Shown: positions 7,652 through 16,586 of the stretch, piece after piece
Position numbering within the stretch: the first letter of the stretch is position 1
Layout: every line of letters starts with the position of its first letter
Origin: Ponticaulis profundi
Lineage (GTDB): Bacteria; Pseudomonadota; Alphaproteobacteria; Caulobacterales; Hyphomonadaceae
Length of the DNA: 64,000 bases
Assembly: GCF_042659465.1 (NCBI RefSeq)
Contig: NZ_JBHSSW010000002.1
Coordinates: 1 to 64,000 of the forward strand
Reading direction: 5' to 3'
The notes under the pieces: model-generated
What the model saw: the letters and a program-made list of their open reading frames with translations, nothing else
Database searches by the model: none
Told to the model about the DNA's origin: nothing
Made by a program: the position numbers and the translations under genes

Positions 7652-9961
7652 CTAGTACTCGTAAACGAGCTCCAGTCCGACAACGCGACCTTTTTTCAGC
7701 GGATAGAATGTACCCGCCGATGGATACTCATCGAATGGTCTGTCCACCCCATTGGACAGGTCTCCGCCAAACGGGATCTGGGTGTCGCCACCTGCGGTCA
7801 CTTCATCGAGCAGATTGTTGCCGTAAAGTGAGAGCGACAGCCCGTTGTAAGCCGTGTTCCACGTAATGTTCGCAGACAGCTCGTCATGCTCAGGAATCCA
7901 GCCGAAATTGGTATCGGTGTAGGCAAATTCATCTTTGTGCTGGAAGTTGGCGCGGCTGACGAGTGAGCCGTACGCACCGAGATCCAGATCATAGATGAAG
8001 CCGATGCCGTAAGTGGCTTCCGGAACGCGTGGGATGGCCAGTGCGAGATCTTCGCCATCAACCGCGCCGTCGCCTGAAATATCTGCGTCCACATCCTGAT
8101 ATTCAGCGTCGATCAGACCGATATTTGCAGTCATCAGGAAGTTGTCGGTGAAGGCGTAGCGGCCTTCAACTTCAAGCCCAAGAATGTCCGCATCAGCCGT
8201 GTTGACGATGTTCTGAACAATACCGAGCGTTGGAGATGAGAGGTTCACCTCACGCTGCATATTCTTGATTTTGTTCAGGAAGACAGAGGTGTTCAGCTGA
8301 CCACGACCATCATCTGTTTCGTATTTCACGCCAAGTTCGAAGCTGTCGACTTCTTCTTCGTCAAAGGCGCGTGATGCGTCTGCCGGGAAAAGCTCTTCAA
8401 ACGCAGCCGGGTTTGTGATCCGGAAGTTATAGCCGCCCGAGCGATAGCCCTTCGTATAGCTGCCATAGAATTGTGTTGCGTCGTTGTAGAAGTATTGGAA
8501 GCCAAGACGCGGCGTCCAGTTCGACCAGCTGTCATCATCCTCAAAGCCATTGCTTTCGCCCGGAATGAAGCCGTTTGTACCATCGGTTGGGCAGGTGCCA
8601 TCGACAACAGAGCAGGCTGGGCGTGGGCGGATATAGGTGATGCCTGCGTCCTTGGTTTCCTTGGAATAGCGCAGTCCGAGAATACCGACGAAGTCTGGTG
8701 TGAAGTTATAGTCGACCTGACCAAAGATGCCGAGCACCTGGTGATCCTGGCGACCACCACCATAGAAGGTCAGAGGTGATCGCGGCGGCAGATCGCGGAC
8801 TTCCGTATAAGTGACTTCCTGATCGAAGTAGAAGAGACCGGTGGTGACTTCTGCTTTGCCAAACGTGCCCGCATAGCGCAGCTCGTTTGAAATCTGCTCC
8901 TGTTCCATTTCGGTGTTCGAATGGAAGAGGAAAGCCGGCAGCGCGTCGATATCGCCAAGCGTTGTACCCTCAAAGCTGCGATATCCCAGAATGTTGGTGA
9001 TCGTACCATTGCCGAAATCGACATCAATGTCCGTGCGCAGCGTCGCGAAAGTTGTTTCGCTGTCATACTCGCCCGGTGCATCAATCGCGAAGTCGAAGTT
9101 GTCACGTTCGAACACGCCGCGGTTTTTCGTTGCCGCACCATCGCCGCGGGACTGGAAATGCTCTGCCTTGGCGAGGAAAGTGACCGTGTCTGACGCGAAC
9201 CATTCCAGCGCGCCACGCACAATATAGGTCTGAGCCTCGCCTTGATTGTCGCCGTTAAAGAGGTTTTTGAAATAGCCCTCATCGCCATTGTAATAGGCGC
9301 CGATCTTACCGTTCAGCTTGCCTTCGACGATAGGTCCGGACACGAGCCCCTGAACATAGGTGTTCGGACCGCCGCGACCGCTGTCTACCGGACCATCAAC
9401 GGCAACTCGCGCTTTCGCGCGGAACTCATCGGTTGGATTGCCGGTGTTCACGAGCACAGCGCCGCCGGTGGTATTGCGACCAAAGAGCAGGCCTTGCGGG
9501 CCACGCAGGATTTCCACGCTCTCCAGATCGAACAGGTCCATGACCAGTCCGTTATTCACACCGAGATAGATGCCATCGACGAAGACGCCGACTGCCGGAT
9601 CGATGGACGGAATAGAGGAGTTGATGCCCAGTCCGCGAATAGAGAAGTTCTGGGTGCCGCGTGACGTGCCGAGGTCATCCAGCGAAACGTTCGGGCTCGA
9701 ATAGCTGAGCGACTGCAGGTCGCGTACTTTCAGCGCTTCAAGTGTGTCTTCGTTGAAAGCTGTGACGGAGACGGGAACCGTCTGCACATCTTCGACATCC
9801 GCTTTCTTGGTCGCCGATACCGTGACCTTGTTCAGCACGCGTGCGACGGCGCTCTCGCGTTCAGCAGGTGCCTCGGCATCCGTTTCCTGAGCTGTTGCGT
9901 TGAATGAAATAGCCAACAGAGCCGCGCTCGCGCAGCTCGTGATCAGGTCCTTATAACCCAT
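7652..9961 (-). CDS. TonB-dependent outer membrane receptor 1
   Basis: The protein has 769 residues with a signal peptide cleaved after TAQ near residue 25. A TonB-box-like VTVSA segment is followed by the plug domain (about 60-170) with ILRGPQGLLFGRNTTGG. A 22-strand barrel ends in a C-terminal aromatic residue (LVYEY). It imports a scarce ligand across the outer membrane using TonB energy. The ligand cannot be read from sequence. The start ATG has AGGGAG seven bases upstream. It is about 250 bases from, and clearly paralogous to, receptor 2, and each has its own terminator. An inverted repeat lies about 130 bases upstream. Confidence 0.92.
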   Translation of the reverse strand: MGYKDLITSCASAALLAISFNATAQETDAEAPAERESAVARVLNKVTVSATKKADVEDVQTVPVSVTAFNEDTLEALKVRDLQSLSYSSPNVSLDDLGTSRGTQNFSIRGLGINSSIPSIDPAVGVFVDGIYLGVNNGLVMDLFDLESVEILRGPQGLLFGRNTTGGAVLVNTGNPTDEFRAKARVAVDGPVDSGRGGPNTYVQGLVSGPIVEGKLNGKIGAYYNGDEGYFKNLFNGDNQGEAQTYIVRGALEWFASDTVTFLAKAEHFQSRGDGAATKNRGVFERDNFDFAIDAPGEYDSETTFATLRTDIDVDFGNGTITNILGYRSFEGTTLGDIDALPAFLFHSNTEMEQEQISNELRYAGTFGKAEVTTGLFYFDQEVTYTEVRDLPPRSPLTFYGGGRQDHQVLGIFGQVDYNFTPDFVGILGLRYSKETKDAGITYIRPRPACSVVDGTCPTDGTNGFIPGESNGFEDDDSWSNWTPRLGFQYFYNDATQFYGSYTKGYRSGGYNFRITNPAAFEELFPADASRAFDEEEVDSFELGVKYETDDGRGQLNTSVFLNKIKNMQREVNLSSPTLGIVQNIVNTADADILGLEVEGRYAFTDNFLMTANIGLIDAEYQDVDADISGDGAVDGEDLALAIPRVPEATYGIGFIYDLDLGAYGSLVSRANFQHKDEFAYTDTNFGWIPEHDELSANITWNTAYNGLSLSLYGNNLLDEVTAGGDTQIPFGGDLSNGVDRPFDEYPSAGTFYPLKKGRVVGLELVYEY

Positions 9962-10087
9962 GAAATGTCGCTCCCTATTGCGGACTTTCAGTGTTTGATT
10001 GTCGTTTTCACGAAAGTTTAGGGAGACTTATGTTGACGTTTATACTGAAACAACTGTGACAAGTAATAGGTATAGTATTCTCGCCAC

Positions 10088-10105
10088 ACTATCAAATTCG
10101 ATAGT
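10088..10105. promoter_or_regulatory. Inverted repeat upstream of TonB receptor 1
   Basis: ACTATC and GATAGT flank a six-base AAATTC centre, so 16 of 18 positions are symmetrical. It sits in the AT-rich leader about 130 bases before the receptor 1 start and suits a dimeric repressor or activator. The regulator is unknown. It does not resemble the Fur or Zur candidates elsewhere in the window. Confidence 0.4.
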
Positions 10106-10162
10106 AAAGATGTGTATACACTGATTACTTGTGCGTGTGTTCTGAAAGTATTCCAAAAAAAT

Positions 10163-10184
10163 AGGGTGGTCCGAAGACCACCCT
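10163..10184 (-). terminator. Terminator of TonB receptor 2
   Basis: The arms AGGGTGGTC and GACCACCCT enclose a CGAA loop and are followed on the reverse strand by a run of seven T. It differs from the hairpin at 7601-7622 by a single compensating base pair in the stem. Confidence 0.9.
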
Positions 10185-10213
10185 GCTTAGTTCGGGAGGA
10201 AACGCGTATCTGT

Positions 10214-12556
10214 TTAGTACTCGTAAGTGAGCTCTATACCGATAACGCGACCTTTTTTCAGCGGAGAGAACGTACCGGCTGCCGGGTAGGCACCGAATGG
10301 AACGTTCATTCCCGTAGAAAGGTTTGAAGAGCCTGGAACCAGCGGAGAGACATTGCCTCCAAATGGAACCTGAGTGTCGTTACCAACAGACACTTCGTCC
10401 AGCAGGTTGTCGCCATAGAGTGACAGGGCCAGGCCGCTATAAGGTGTGTTCCAGGTGACGTTCGCTGACAGGGCATCATATTCCTGAACCCAGCCGACAT
10501 TGCTGTCTGTGTAGGCGAACTTGTCTTTGAACTGGTAGTTTGCTGTCGTCGTGACGCTGCCCTTGTCGCCAAGGTCCAGATCATGGACGAAGCCAAAACC
10601 GTAAGTCAGTTCCGGAACGCGTGGGATGGAAAGCGCGAGGTCTTCACCATCAGCAACGAGGTCACCTGAGATATCGTATTTGACATCAGTGTATTCAGCA
10701 TCAATCACGCCGATATTCGCCGTCATCAGGAAGCTGTCCGTGAAGGCGTAACGACCTTCGACTTCTGCACCGAGGATTTCAGCGTCAGCCGTGTTGATGA
10801 TGTTCTGAACGACGCCAGCCGTTGGAGACGATGCGTTCACTTCACGCTGCATGTCAGCGATTTCCGTGTAGAAAATCGAGGCGTTGACCAGACCTTTCAG
10901 GTCATCCGTCTCGTATTTCACGCCGATTTCATAGCTGTCGACTTCTTCTTCGTCGAAACCAGGCGAGCCGGTTTGTGCGACGATGTCAGAGAACACGTTA
11001 TAGTCGGTGATCCGGAAGTTATAGCCACCGGAACGGAAGCCCTTCGTATAGTTACCGAAGAACTGCGTGTTGTCATTGTAGAAGTACTGGAAGCCAAGTT
11101 TCGGTGTCCAGTTTGTCCAGCTGTCGTCATCGCTGAAGCCGTTTGGCTCGCCAGGGATGTACGGGTTCGTGCCGGTCACTGGGCAGGAGCCTTCAACAAC
11201 AGAACATTCCGGGCGTGGACGGATGTATGTGACGTCCGCGTCCTTGTCTTCTTTTGACCAGCGAAGGCCAAAGATACCCACGAACTTGTCTGTGAAGTTG
11301 TAGTCGACCTGTGCGAAAGCACCGAGAACCTTGTGGTCCTGCGCGCCGCCGCCATAGAAACCCAGAGGAGACGATGGTGGGATCGAGCGGATCTCAGTGT
11401 AACGCAGTTCCTGTTCGAAGAAGAACACACCTGTCGTGAAGTCGAGATCGCCGAATGTGCCCGCATAGCGAAGTTCTTCAGAGAACTGCTCTTGGGTGAA
11501 CTCTGACAGAGAGTGGAACAGCGTCAGCGGCGTTGCGTCGATGTCGCTTGAGGTCGCTGAGTCGAGGTCGCGATAACCAATGATGTTGGTGATCGTACCA
11601 TTGCCGAAATCAACGTCGATATCTGTACGGAGCGATCCGAACAGGGTTTCAGACTCAGCAAAGCCTGGATTGTTGATTGAGAAATCAAACGTGTCGCGCT
11701 CGAACAGACCACGGTTCTGACCGGCAGGGCCATCGCTGCGGCTGTCAGAATATTCGACTTTACCGAGGAAGGTCACATTGTCTGCTGCCAGCCATTCCAG
11801 AGCACCGCGAACAAGGTAAGTCTGAGCTTCGCCCTGATTGTCGCCGTTATACTGGTTTTTGAAGTAGCCTTCGTCACCGTTGAAGTAGACGCCGATCTTG
11901 CCGTTCAGCTTGTCTTCAATGATTGGGCCGGAAACCGTGCCCTGGATGTAGGTGTTGATGCCGCCGCGATCATCATCGATCGGACCTTCAACAGCAATGC
12001 GGGCTTTCGCCTGGAACTCATCTGTCGGATTGCCCGTGTTGATGAGGACCGCGCCACCAGTTGTGTTGCGTCCGAAGAGCAGGCCTTGCGGGCCACGCAG
12101 GACTTCGATGCTGTCGAGATCGAACAGATCCATCACGACGCCAGAGTTCACACCGATGTAAACACCGTCAACGAAGACACCAACGGCAGGGTCGATGGAT
12201 GGAATGGAAGAGTTCACGCCAAGGCCACGGATCGCGAAGTTCGCTGAGCCGCGTGAGGTGCCGACATCGTCAAGCGACACGTTTGGCGAAGAATAGGAAA
12301 GTGATTCGAGGTCGCGTACTTTCAACGCTTCCAGCGTATCGCCGTTAAACGCTGTGACAGAAACAGGAACGGTCTGGACGTCTTCAACGTCTGCCTTCTT
12401 CGTGGCGGAAACCGTCACACGATTGAGGACCTTTGCAACAGCGCTTTCGCGTTCTGCTGAGGTGTCTTCTTCTGTTGTGTCTTGAGCGAATGCTTGGAAA
12501 GAGAACGCAAGCGCAGCAGCGGATATCCCGCTGGCAAGCAGGTGCCGATAGTTCAT
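10214..12556 (-). CDS. TonB-dependent outer membrane receptor 2
   Basis: The protein has 780 residues from the ATG at 12554-12556, which lies behind AGGGAG. Signal peptide, VTVSA TonB-box-like segment, plug with VLRGPQGLLFGRNTTGG, and barrel ending in TYEY match receptor 1 throughout. The shared stretch after the signal peptide (TKKADVEDVQTVPVSVTAF) is identical. A main difference is an insertion near the C-terminus (NVSPLVPGSSNLSTG) before the last strands. This is a tandem duplicate that may have diverged in ligand range. Two hairpins occupy its leader. Confidence 0.92.
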   Translation of the reverse strand: MNYRHLLASGISAAALAFSFQAFAQDTTEEDTSAERESAVAKVLNRVTVSATKKADVEDVQTVPVSVTAFNGDTLEALKVRDLESLSYSSPNVSLDDVGTSRGSANFAIRGLGVNSSIPSIDPAVGVFVDGVYIGVNSGVVMDLFDLDSIEVLRGPQGLLFGRNTTGGAVLINTGNPTDEFQAKARIAVEGPIDDDRGGINTYIQGTVSGPIIEDKLNGKIGVYFNGDEGYFKNQYNGDNQGEAQTYLVRGALEWLAADNVTFLGKVEYSDSRSDGPAGQNRGLFERDTFDFSINNPGFAESETLFGSLRTDIDVDFGNGTITNIIGYRDLDSATSSDIDATPLTLFHSLSEFTQEQFSEELRYAGTFGDLDFTTGVFFFEQELRYTEIRSIPPSSPLGFYGGGAQDHKVLGAFAQVDYNFTDKFVGIFGLRWSKEDKDADVTYIRPRPECSVVEGSCPVTGTNPYIPGEPNGFSDDDSWTNWTPKLGFQYFYNDNTQFFGNYTKGFRSGGYNFRITDYNVFSDIVAQTGSPGFDEEEVDSYEIGVKYETDDLKGLVNASIFYTEIADMQREVNASSPTAGVVQNIINTADAEILGAEVEGRYAFTDSFLMTANIGVIDAEYTDVKYDISGDLVADGEDLALSIPRVPELTYGFGFVHDLDLGDKGSVTTTANYQFKDKFAYTDSNVGWVQEYDALSANVTWNTPYSGLALSLYGDNLLDEVSVGNDTQVPFGGNVSPLVPGSSNLSTGMNVPFGAYPAAGTFSPLKKGRVIGIELTYEY

Positions 12557-12603
12557 CAATGTCTCCCTAGACCTGAAAGGTTAGTCTATTTTTTTGGTTT
12601 GCT

Positions 12604-12640
12604 GGCGAGGTTGGTCCTCGCCTTATACTTCGATGAAGTA
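12604..12640. promoter_or_regulatory. Two adjacent hairpins in the leader of TonB receptor 2
   Basis: GGCGAGG (12604-12610) pairs with CCTCGCC (12616-12622) across a five-base loop, and TACTTC (12626-12631) with GAAGTA (12635-12640) across GAT. They lie about 50-85 bases upstream of the receptor start. They could be leader RNA structure, an operator, or both. Confidence 0.4.
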
Positions 12641-12815
12641 GGATATATTCGACTATATGGAAAGATGTTCCTACATATAAGTTCGATCGTGTGTTTTTCT
12701 TGCAACACGTTTCCGCCTTACGCCGCGGAATTACGGTATATTGGTGCGTGTATACTCCCTATTCAAGAAAAAAATTCTTGAACAACTTCGAGTTACTTTG
12801 CGTAACGCGTTATAA

Positions 12816-14204
12816 CTATATTGAGAAAACGAGGGCGGCTCGCAGACCGGGATTCGGCTGTTCGCCTGGCCCATCGCCCAGAACAAGCTGGCCATTGTGC
12901 AATGCCGCAATGGCCGTCACCATTGCGAGGCCCAGTCCGTTGCCAGCTTGTGTGCGGCTCGCTTCAAGACGGACAAAACGTTTGGTCGCGCGTTCGCGGT
13001 CTTCCGCTGGAATGCCTGGGCCGGTGTCTGTTACCGAGATTTCGAGATCGCCCTTGCGCGTCATACGTCCGCGCAGGGTGAGGGCGCCGCCCTCCTGCGT
13101 ATATTTCAACGCGTTATCCATGAGGTTGGAAATCGCCTGAGCGATCAGCGTTCGGTCTCCTTCCAGAGACAGGTCTGTTTCAATCTCGCTTGAAAAGGCC
13201 AGACCCTCGAATTCTGCAGCTGGTTCAAAAAGTTCGGCAAGCTCTTCAAGCAGGCCTGTGACATCAATGTGTTCGAAGCGGGAGGCATTGCCTGCCTGAA
13301 TCTTCGACAGGTTCATAATGGCATTGAAGGTCCGCAGAATATTATCGACTTCATCAATCGCTTTTTCGACGGTGGCGGTCTGCTCATTCTCTTCACTGTC
13401 GCGAAGGCCGGCTTCCAGCCGATTGCGCAGTCGTGTCAGAGGGGAGCGAAGGTCATGCGCAATGGCATCGCCGGCATGGCGCGCTGTCAGCATGAGGTGC
13501 TCGAGCCGGTCCAGCATGGCGTTCAGGCGTTCGGAGAGTCGGTCGAATTCGTCTCCCGAACCGACCACAGGCGCGCGCCGTGTGAGATCGCCGGACATAA
13601 CGCCTTCTGTCGTGCGAGTGAGCTGTTCGGCACGCCTCGCAGCTGATCTTGAAATGATCAGACCACCAATGAGTGACATGGCAAGGCCAATCGGAAGGGC
13701 AGTCCATATGGTCCGTGTGACACGGTCTGCAATATCGGTGCGCGTGCCAAGGTCGTAAGCGACCATCAGACTTGCCTGATTGGGGAGGCGAATGATGATC
13801 CCGTTCGCTGCGCGCAATTGTGGTTCGCCAAACCGGTCGATGGTCTGGTAGTCGAAGTTCGTCTCGACTGAGCCCTGTACGGGTATGTTGTCGGGAATGG
13901 CGGCAAAATCGCCGGAGATTTTTTCGCCCTCAGCGTCCAGCAGCACGTAGAAGAATGGCCCAGGAACGGAGGAGCGTTCAATAACGGACTGGTTCAGACG
14001 AGCCATGCCGCCGGAGTTGAAAGCCGCAGCGAGTGCCTGAACTTCGCCATCCAGTTCCGCAATCGATTGGCGGCGCAGATAGCCCGCCGTTGAGTGATAG
14101 ACATAGACAAGCAGGCCGAGCGTGAACACGGTGAACATAACCGCGTGGACCACCGCCAATCGAAAGGTGGTGGTCCTGACAAAGTTCGGCACAGATAGCT
14201 TCAT
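12816..14204 (-). CDS. Sensor histidine kinase of the DegP operon
   Basis: The protein has 462 residues. Two membrane helices (about 13-35 and 160-185) enclose a periplasmic sensor segment and are followed by a HAMP domain. The HisKA box has H250 in AHDLRSP, and the ATPase domain has N-box NLMDNALKY, then DTGPGIP and GNGLGLAMV. It autophosphorylates and passes phosphate to the OmpR-type regulator encoded just upstream, whose stop overlaps its start by four bases. The operon begins with a DegP-like protease, so envelope-protein stress is the likely signal. Confidence 0.9.
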   Translation of the reverse strand: MKLSVPNFVRTTTFRLAVVHAVMFTVFTLGLLVYVYHSTAGYLRRQSIAELDGEVQALAAAFNSGGMARLNQSVIERSSVPGPFFYVLLDAEGEKISGDFAAIPDNIPVQGSVETNFDYQTIDRFGEPQLRAANGIIIRLPNQASLMVAYDLGTRTDIADRVTRTIWTALPIGLAMSLIGGLIISRSAARRAEQLTRTTEGVMSGDLTRRAPVVGSGDEFDRLSERLNAMLDRLEHLMLTARHAGDAIAHDLRSPLTRLRNRLEAGLRDSEENEQTATVEKAIDEVDNILRTFNAIMNLSKIQAGNASRFEHIDVTGLLEELAELFEPAAEFEGLAFSSEIETDLSLEGDRTLIAQAISNLMDNALKYTQEGGALTLRGRMTRKGDLEISVTDTGPGIPAEDRERATKRFVRLEASRTQAGNGLGLAMVTAIAALHNGQLVLGDGPGEQPNPGLRAALVFSI

Positions 14205-14872
14205 GCCTGCAGGCGATACCCGGCACCGCGGACCGTGTGCAAGAGCGGGCGATCAAAGTCTTTGTCGATCTTGCCGCGCAGGCGTGAGATGTGAACGTCG
14301 ATGACGTTCGTCTGAGGATCAAAGTGATAGTCCCAGACTTTTTCGAGCAACATGGTGCGGGTCACAACCTGACCGGCATTGCGCATTAGAAATTCGAGCA
14401 GGCGAAACTCGCGTGGTTGAAGATCAATCTTTTCGTTGTCCCGCGTTACCATGCGGGAGAGCAGATTCATCTCCAGATCACCGACTTTCAGCGTGGTAAC
14501 CGGTGCTTCACTGCCGCCGCGACGACCCAGTGCATCGACACGGGCGACAAGCTCGCTCGGCGCAAACGGCTTGGTGAGATAATCATCACCGCCGGCTTTC
14601 AGACCTTCCACACGGTGGTCGACATCGCCGAGTGCTGAGAGGAACAGGGCGGGAGCACTCCCGCCGCTGTCACGGAATTCCCGGACGAGATCCAGTCCGT
14701 TCTTTTTGGGCAACATCCGGTCAACAATCAGCAGGTCAATTTCCATCGACCGTGCCAGCGCGAGGCCGGATTCACCATCATGCACAGTATCGACGGTATG
14801 ACCGACTTCGTTCAGCACTCGCTGAACGAAGTCTGCCATTTCGACATCATCTTCAATGACCAGAATTCGCAT
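14201..14872 (-). CDS. OmpR-family response regulator
   Basis: The protein has 223 residues. Its receiver domain has acid pair D8/D9, phospho-acceptor D51 and Lys K101 in LTKPF. It is followed by a winged-helix DNA-binding domain (about 125-222) with the typical TNVIDVHISRLRGKID helix. It starts eight bases after the protease stop and overlaps the kinase start, so the three genes form one transcription unit. It probably controls this operon and other envelope-stress genes. Confidence 0.93.
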   Translation of the reverse strand: MRILVIEDDVEMADFVQRVLNEVGHTVDTVHDGESGLALARSMEIDLLIVDRMLPKKNGLDLVREFRDSGGSAPALFLSALGDVDHRVEGLKAGGDDYLTKPFAPSELVARVDALGRRGGSEAPVTTLKVGDLEMNLLSRMVTRDNEKIDLQPREFRLLEFLMRNAGQVVTRTMLLEKVWDYHFDPQTNVIDVHISRLRGKIDKDFDRPLLHTVRGAGYRLQA

Positions 14873-14880
14873 GCTCTGGA

Positions 14881-16434
14881 TTAGTCCTTTTCTTCAATCG
14901 ACAAAGGAATCACGGCCGTCTGACGGTCTTCGCGTACAGAGACGAGAATACTCGGACGTCCGGCTTCCCTGGCTTCTTCGACAATGGCTTCGAGTTCAGC
15001 AGGCGTGCTCAGCGCTTTGAAGTTGGCTTCGACGATCACCATGCCTTTGCTGAAGCCCAGACGGCCTGCGGCTGAGCTCTTGTCGACCGATGTGATCACA
15101 AGGCCTGTTGTGTCTGCGTCGAGGCTCAGTTGGCGGCGGTCTGCATCCTGAACAGGACGCAGTTTCATGCCGAGCATTTCTACGGTCTGCACAGAGTTAG
15201 AGACTTCAGGAACGACTTCGTCACCTTCATCGGTTGGCAGATCCGTCACGTTCTCTGGAAGTTCGTCGACTGTGACTTCAAGCGTCTGAACTTCACCGTT
15301 CCGCAGAATGGTGAACTCATGCGTCGTGCCTGCGATCAGGTTCGCGACGGTCCGCGTAACCTGCGTGGAGTCTTCCATCTCTTTGCCATCAATGGCGGTG
15401 ATGACATCATTGATACGGAGGCCGGCCTTGCGCGCCGGGCTACCGACAACGACTTCGCGGACGAGGGCGCCGGTTTTGCCTTCCTGACCAATGGCTGCGG
15501 CCATCTCTTCAGAGAAGCTCTGAATGGAAACGCCCAGCCAGCCACGGGAAACCTTACCATCCTGAATCAGCTTTTCGGTGATCTGCTTGACCAGTTCTGC
15601 CGGGATCGCAAAGCCAATGCCGACCGATCCGCCTGAAGGTGAAACGATCGCAGTGTTCACGCCAACCACACGGCCATAAAGGTCGAAGGTCGGGCCACCG
15701 GAGTTGCCGCGGTTAATCGCAGCGTCGATCTGGAGATAGTCGGTGTATGGTCCGCCGCCGCGCAGCTGACGGCCATCAGCAGATACGATGCCTGCCGTTG
15801 CCGTGCCACCGAAGCCGAACGGGTTACCAAGTGCAACGACCCAGTCACCGCGGCGCAATTCTGTCTCGGTTTCAAATTCCACATAAGGGAAGGTGCCAGG
15901 CTCGGTTACGCGCAGAACAGCAATGTCTGTGCGTTCATCAGAGCCAACCAGCTCGGCTTCGAGTTCGCGGCCATCTTCCAGAACGACTTCGATTTCCGTC
16001 GCATCGCGGATCACGTGGTTGTTCGTGACGATCAGACCGTCTTCGGAAATGAAAAAGCCAGAACCCAGAGAGCGGCTTTCACGTGTTGGTGGCGCCTCGT
16101 CTTCTTCTTCGTTTTCACCGTCAGGATCATTGTTGTTGCCGAAATAGTCTTCAAATCCCGGACGATTGCGGAAAAATTCGAAGAACTCTTCCATGCCGGG
16201 AGGCACAGCAGCAATTTCCTGCTCGGATATCACATTCACACTGACAACAGCCGGGCTGACCTGCTCAACCAGCTCTGCAAAGCTGACCGGGGCGCCTTGC
16301 GGCGGAGAAACGACTATCGGACGAGCGTCAGCGGTGTTCACAAATGCCGGGGACAGAACAGCCCCTCCAAGCACTGTGCCCGCCAGCAGAGCGGTCGCAA
16401 AGCCCATGGTTTTGGTCCGGATAATTCGCATCAT
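14881..16434 (-). CDS. DegP/Do-type periplasmic serine endoprotease
   Basis: The protein has 517 residues, with a signal segment to about residue 37. The trypsin-like triad is H140 (NNHVI), D170 (RTDIAVL) and S245 (GNSGGP). Two PDZ domains follow, about 290-385 and 420-510. An acidic insert of about 15 residues (99-115) in the LA-loop region precedes the catalytic core. The family degrades or refolds damaged proteins in the periplasm. It is the first gene of the operon with a two-component system, an arrangement common in alphaproteobacteria. The exact start is uncertain because two ATG codons are adjacent. Confidence 0.92.
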   Translation of the reverse strand: MMRIIRTKTMGFATALLAGTVLGGAVLSPAFVNTADARPIVVSPPQGAPVSFAELVEQVSPAVVSVNVISEQEIAAVPPGMEEFFEFFRNRPGFEDYFGNNNDPDGENEEEDEAPPTRESRSLGSGFFISEDGLIVTNNHVIRDATEIEVVLEDGRELEAELVGSDERTDIAVLRVTEPGTFPYVEFETETELRRGDWVVALGNPFGFGGTATAGIVSADGRQLRGGGPYTDYLQIDAAINRGNSGGPTFDLYGRVVGVNTAIVSPSGGSVGIGFAIPAELVKQITEKLIQDGKVSRGWLGVSIQSFSEEMAAAIGQEGKTGALVREVVVGSPARKAGLRINDVITAIDGKEMEDSTQVTRTVANLIAGTTHEFTILRNGEVQTLEVTVDELPENVTDLPTDEGDEVVPEVSNSVQTVEMLGMKLRPVQDADRRQLSLDADTTGLVITSVDKSSAAGRLGFSKGMVIVEANFKALSTPAELEAIVEEAREAGRPSILVSVREDRQTAVIPLSIEEKD

Positions 16435-16586
16435 ATGAGTCTAAACTCCAATTTGAGAGAGACGAGACAGTCTAAACCAGTGTTCAGCTTAACTGGAAAT
16501 GACCGGCGGATTAAAACTCAGTCATTTACCGTAACGTCCGGGGTTATCGATTTACGTTAAGAGGGTTGGGGCGGAAACGGCTTCCG

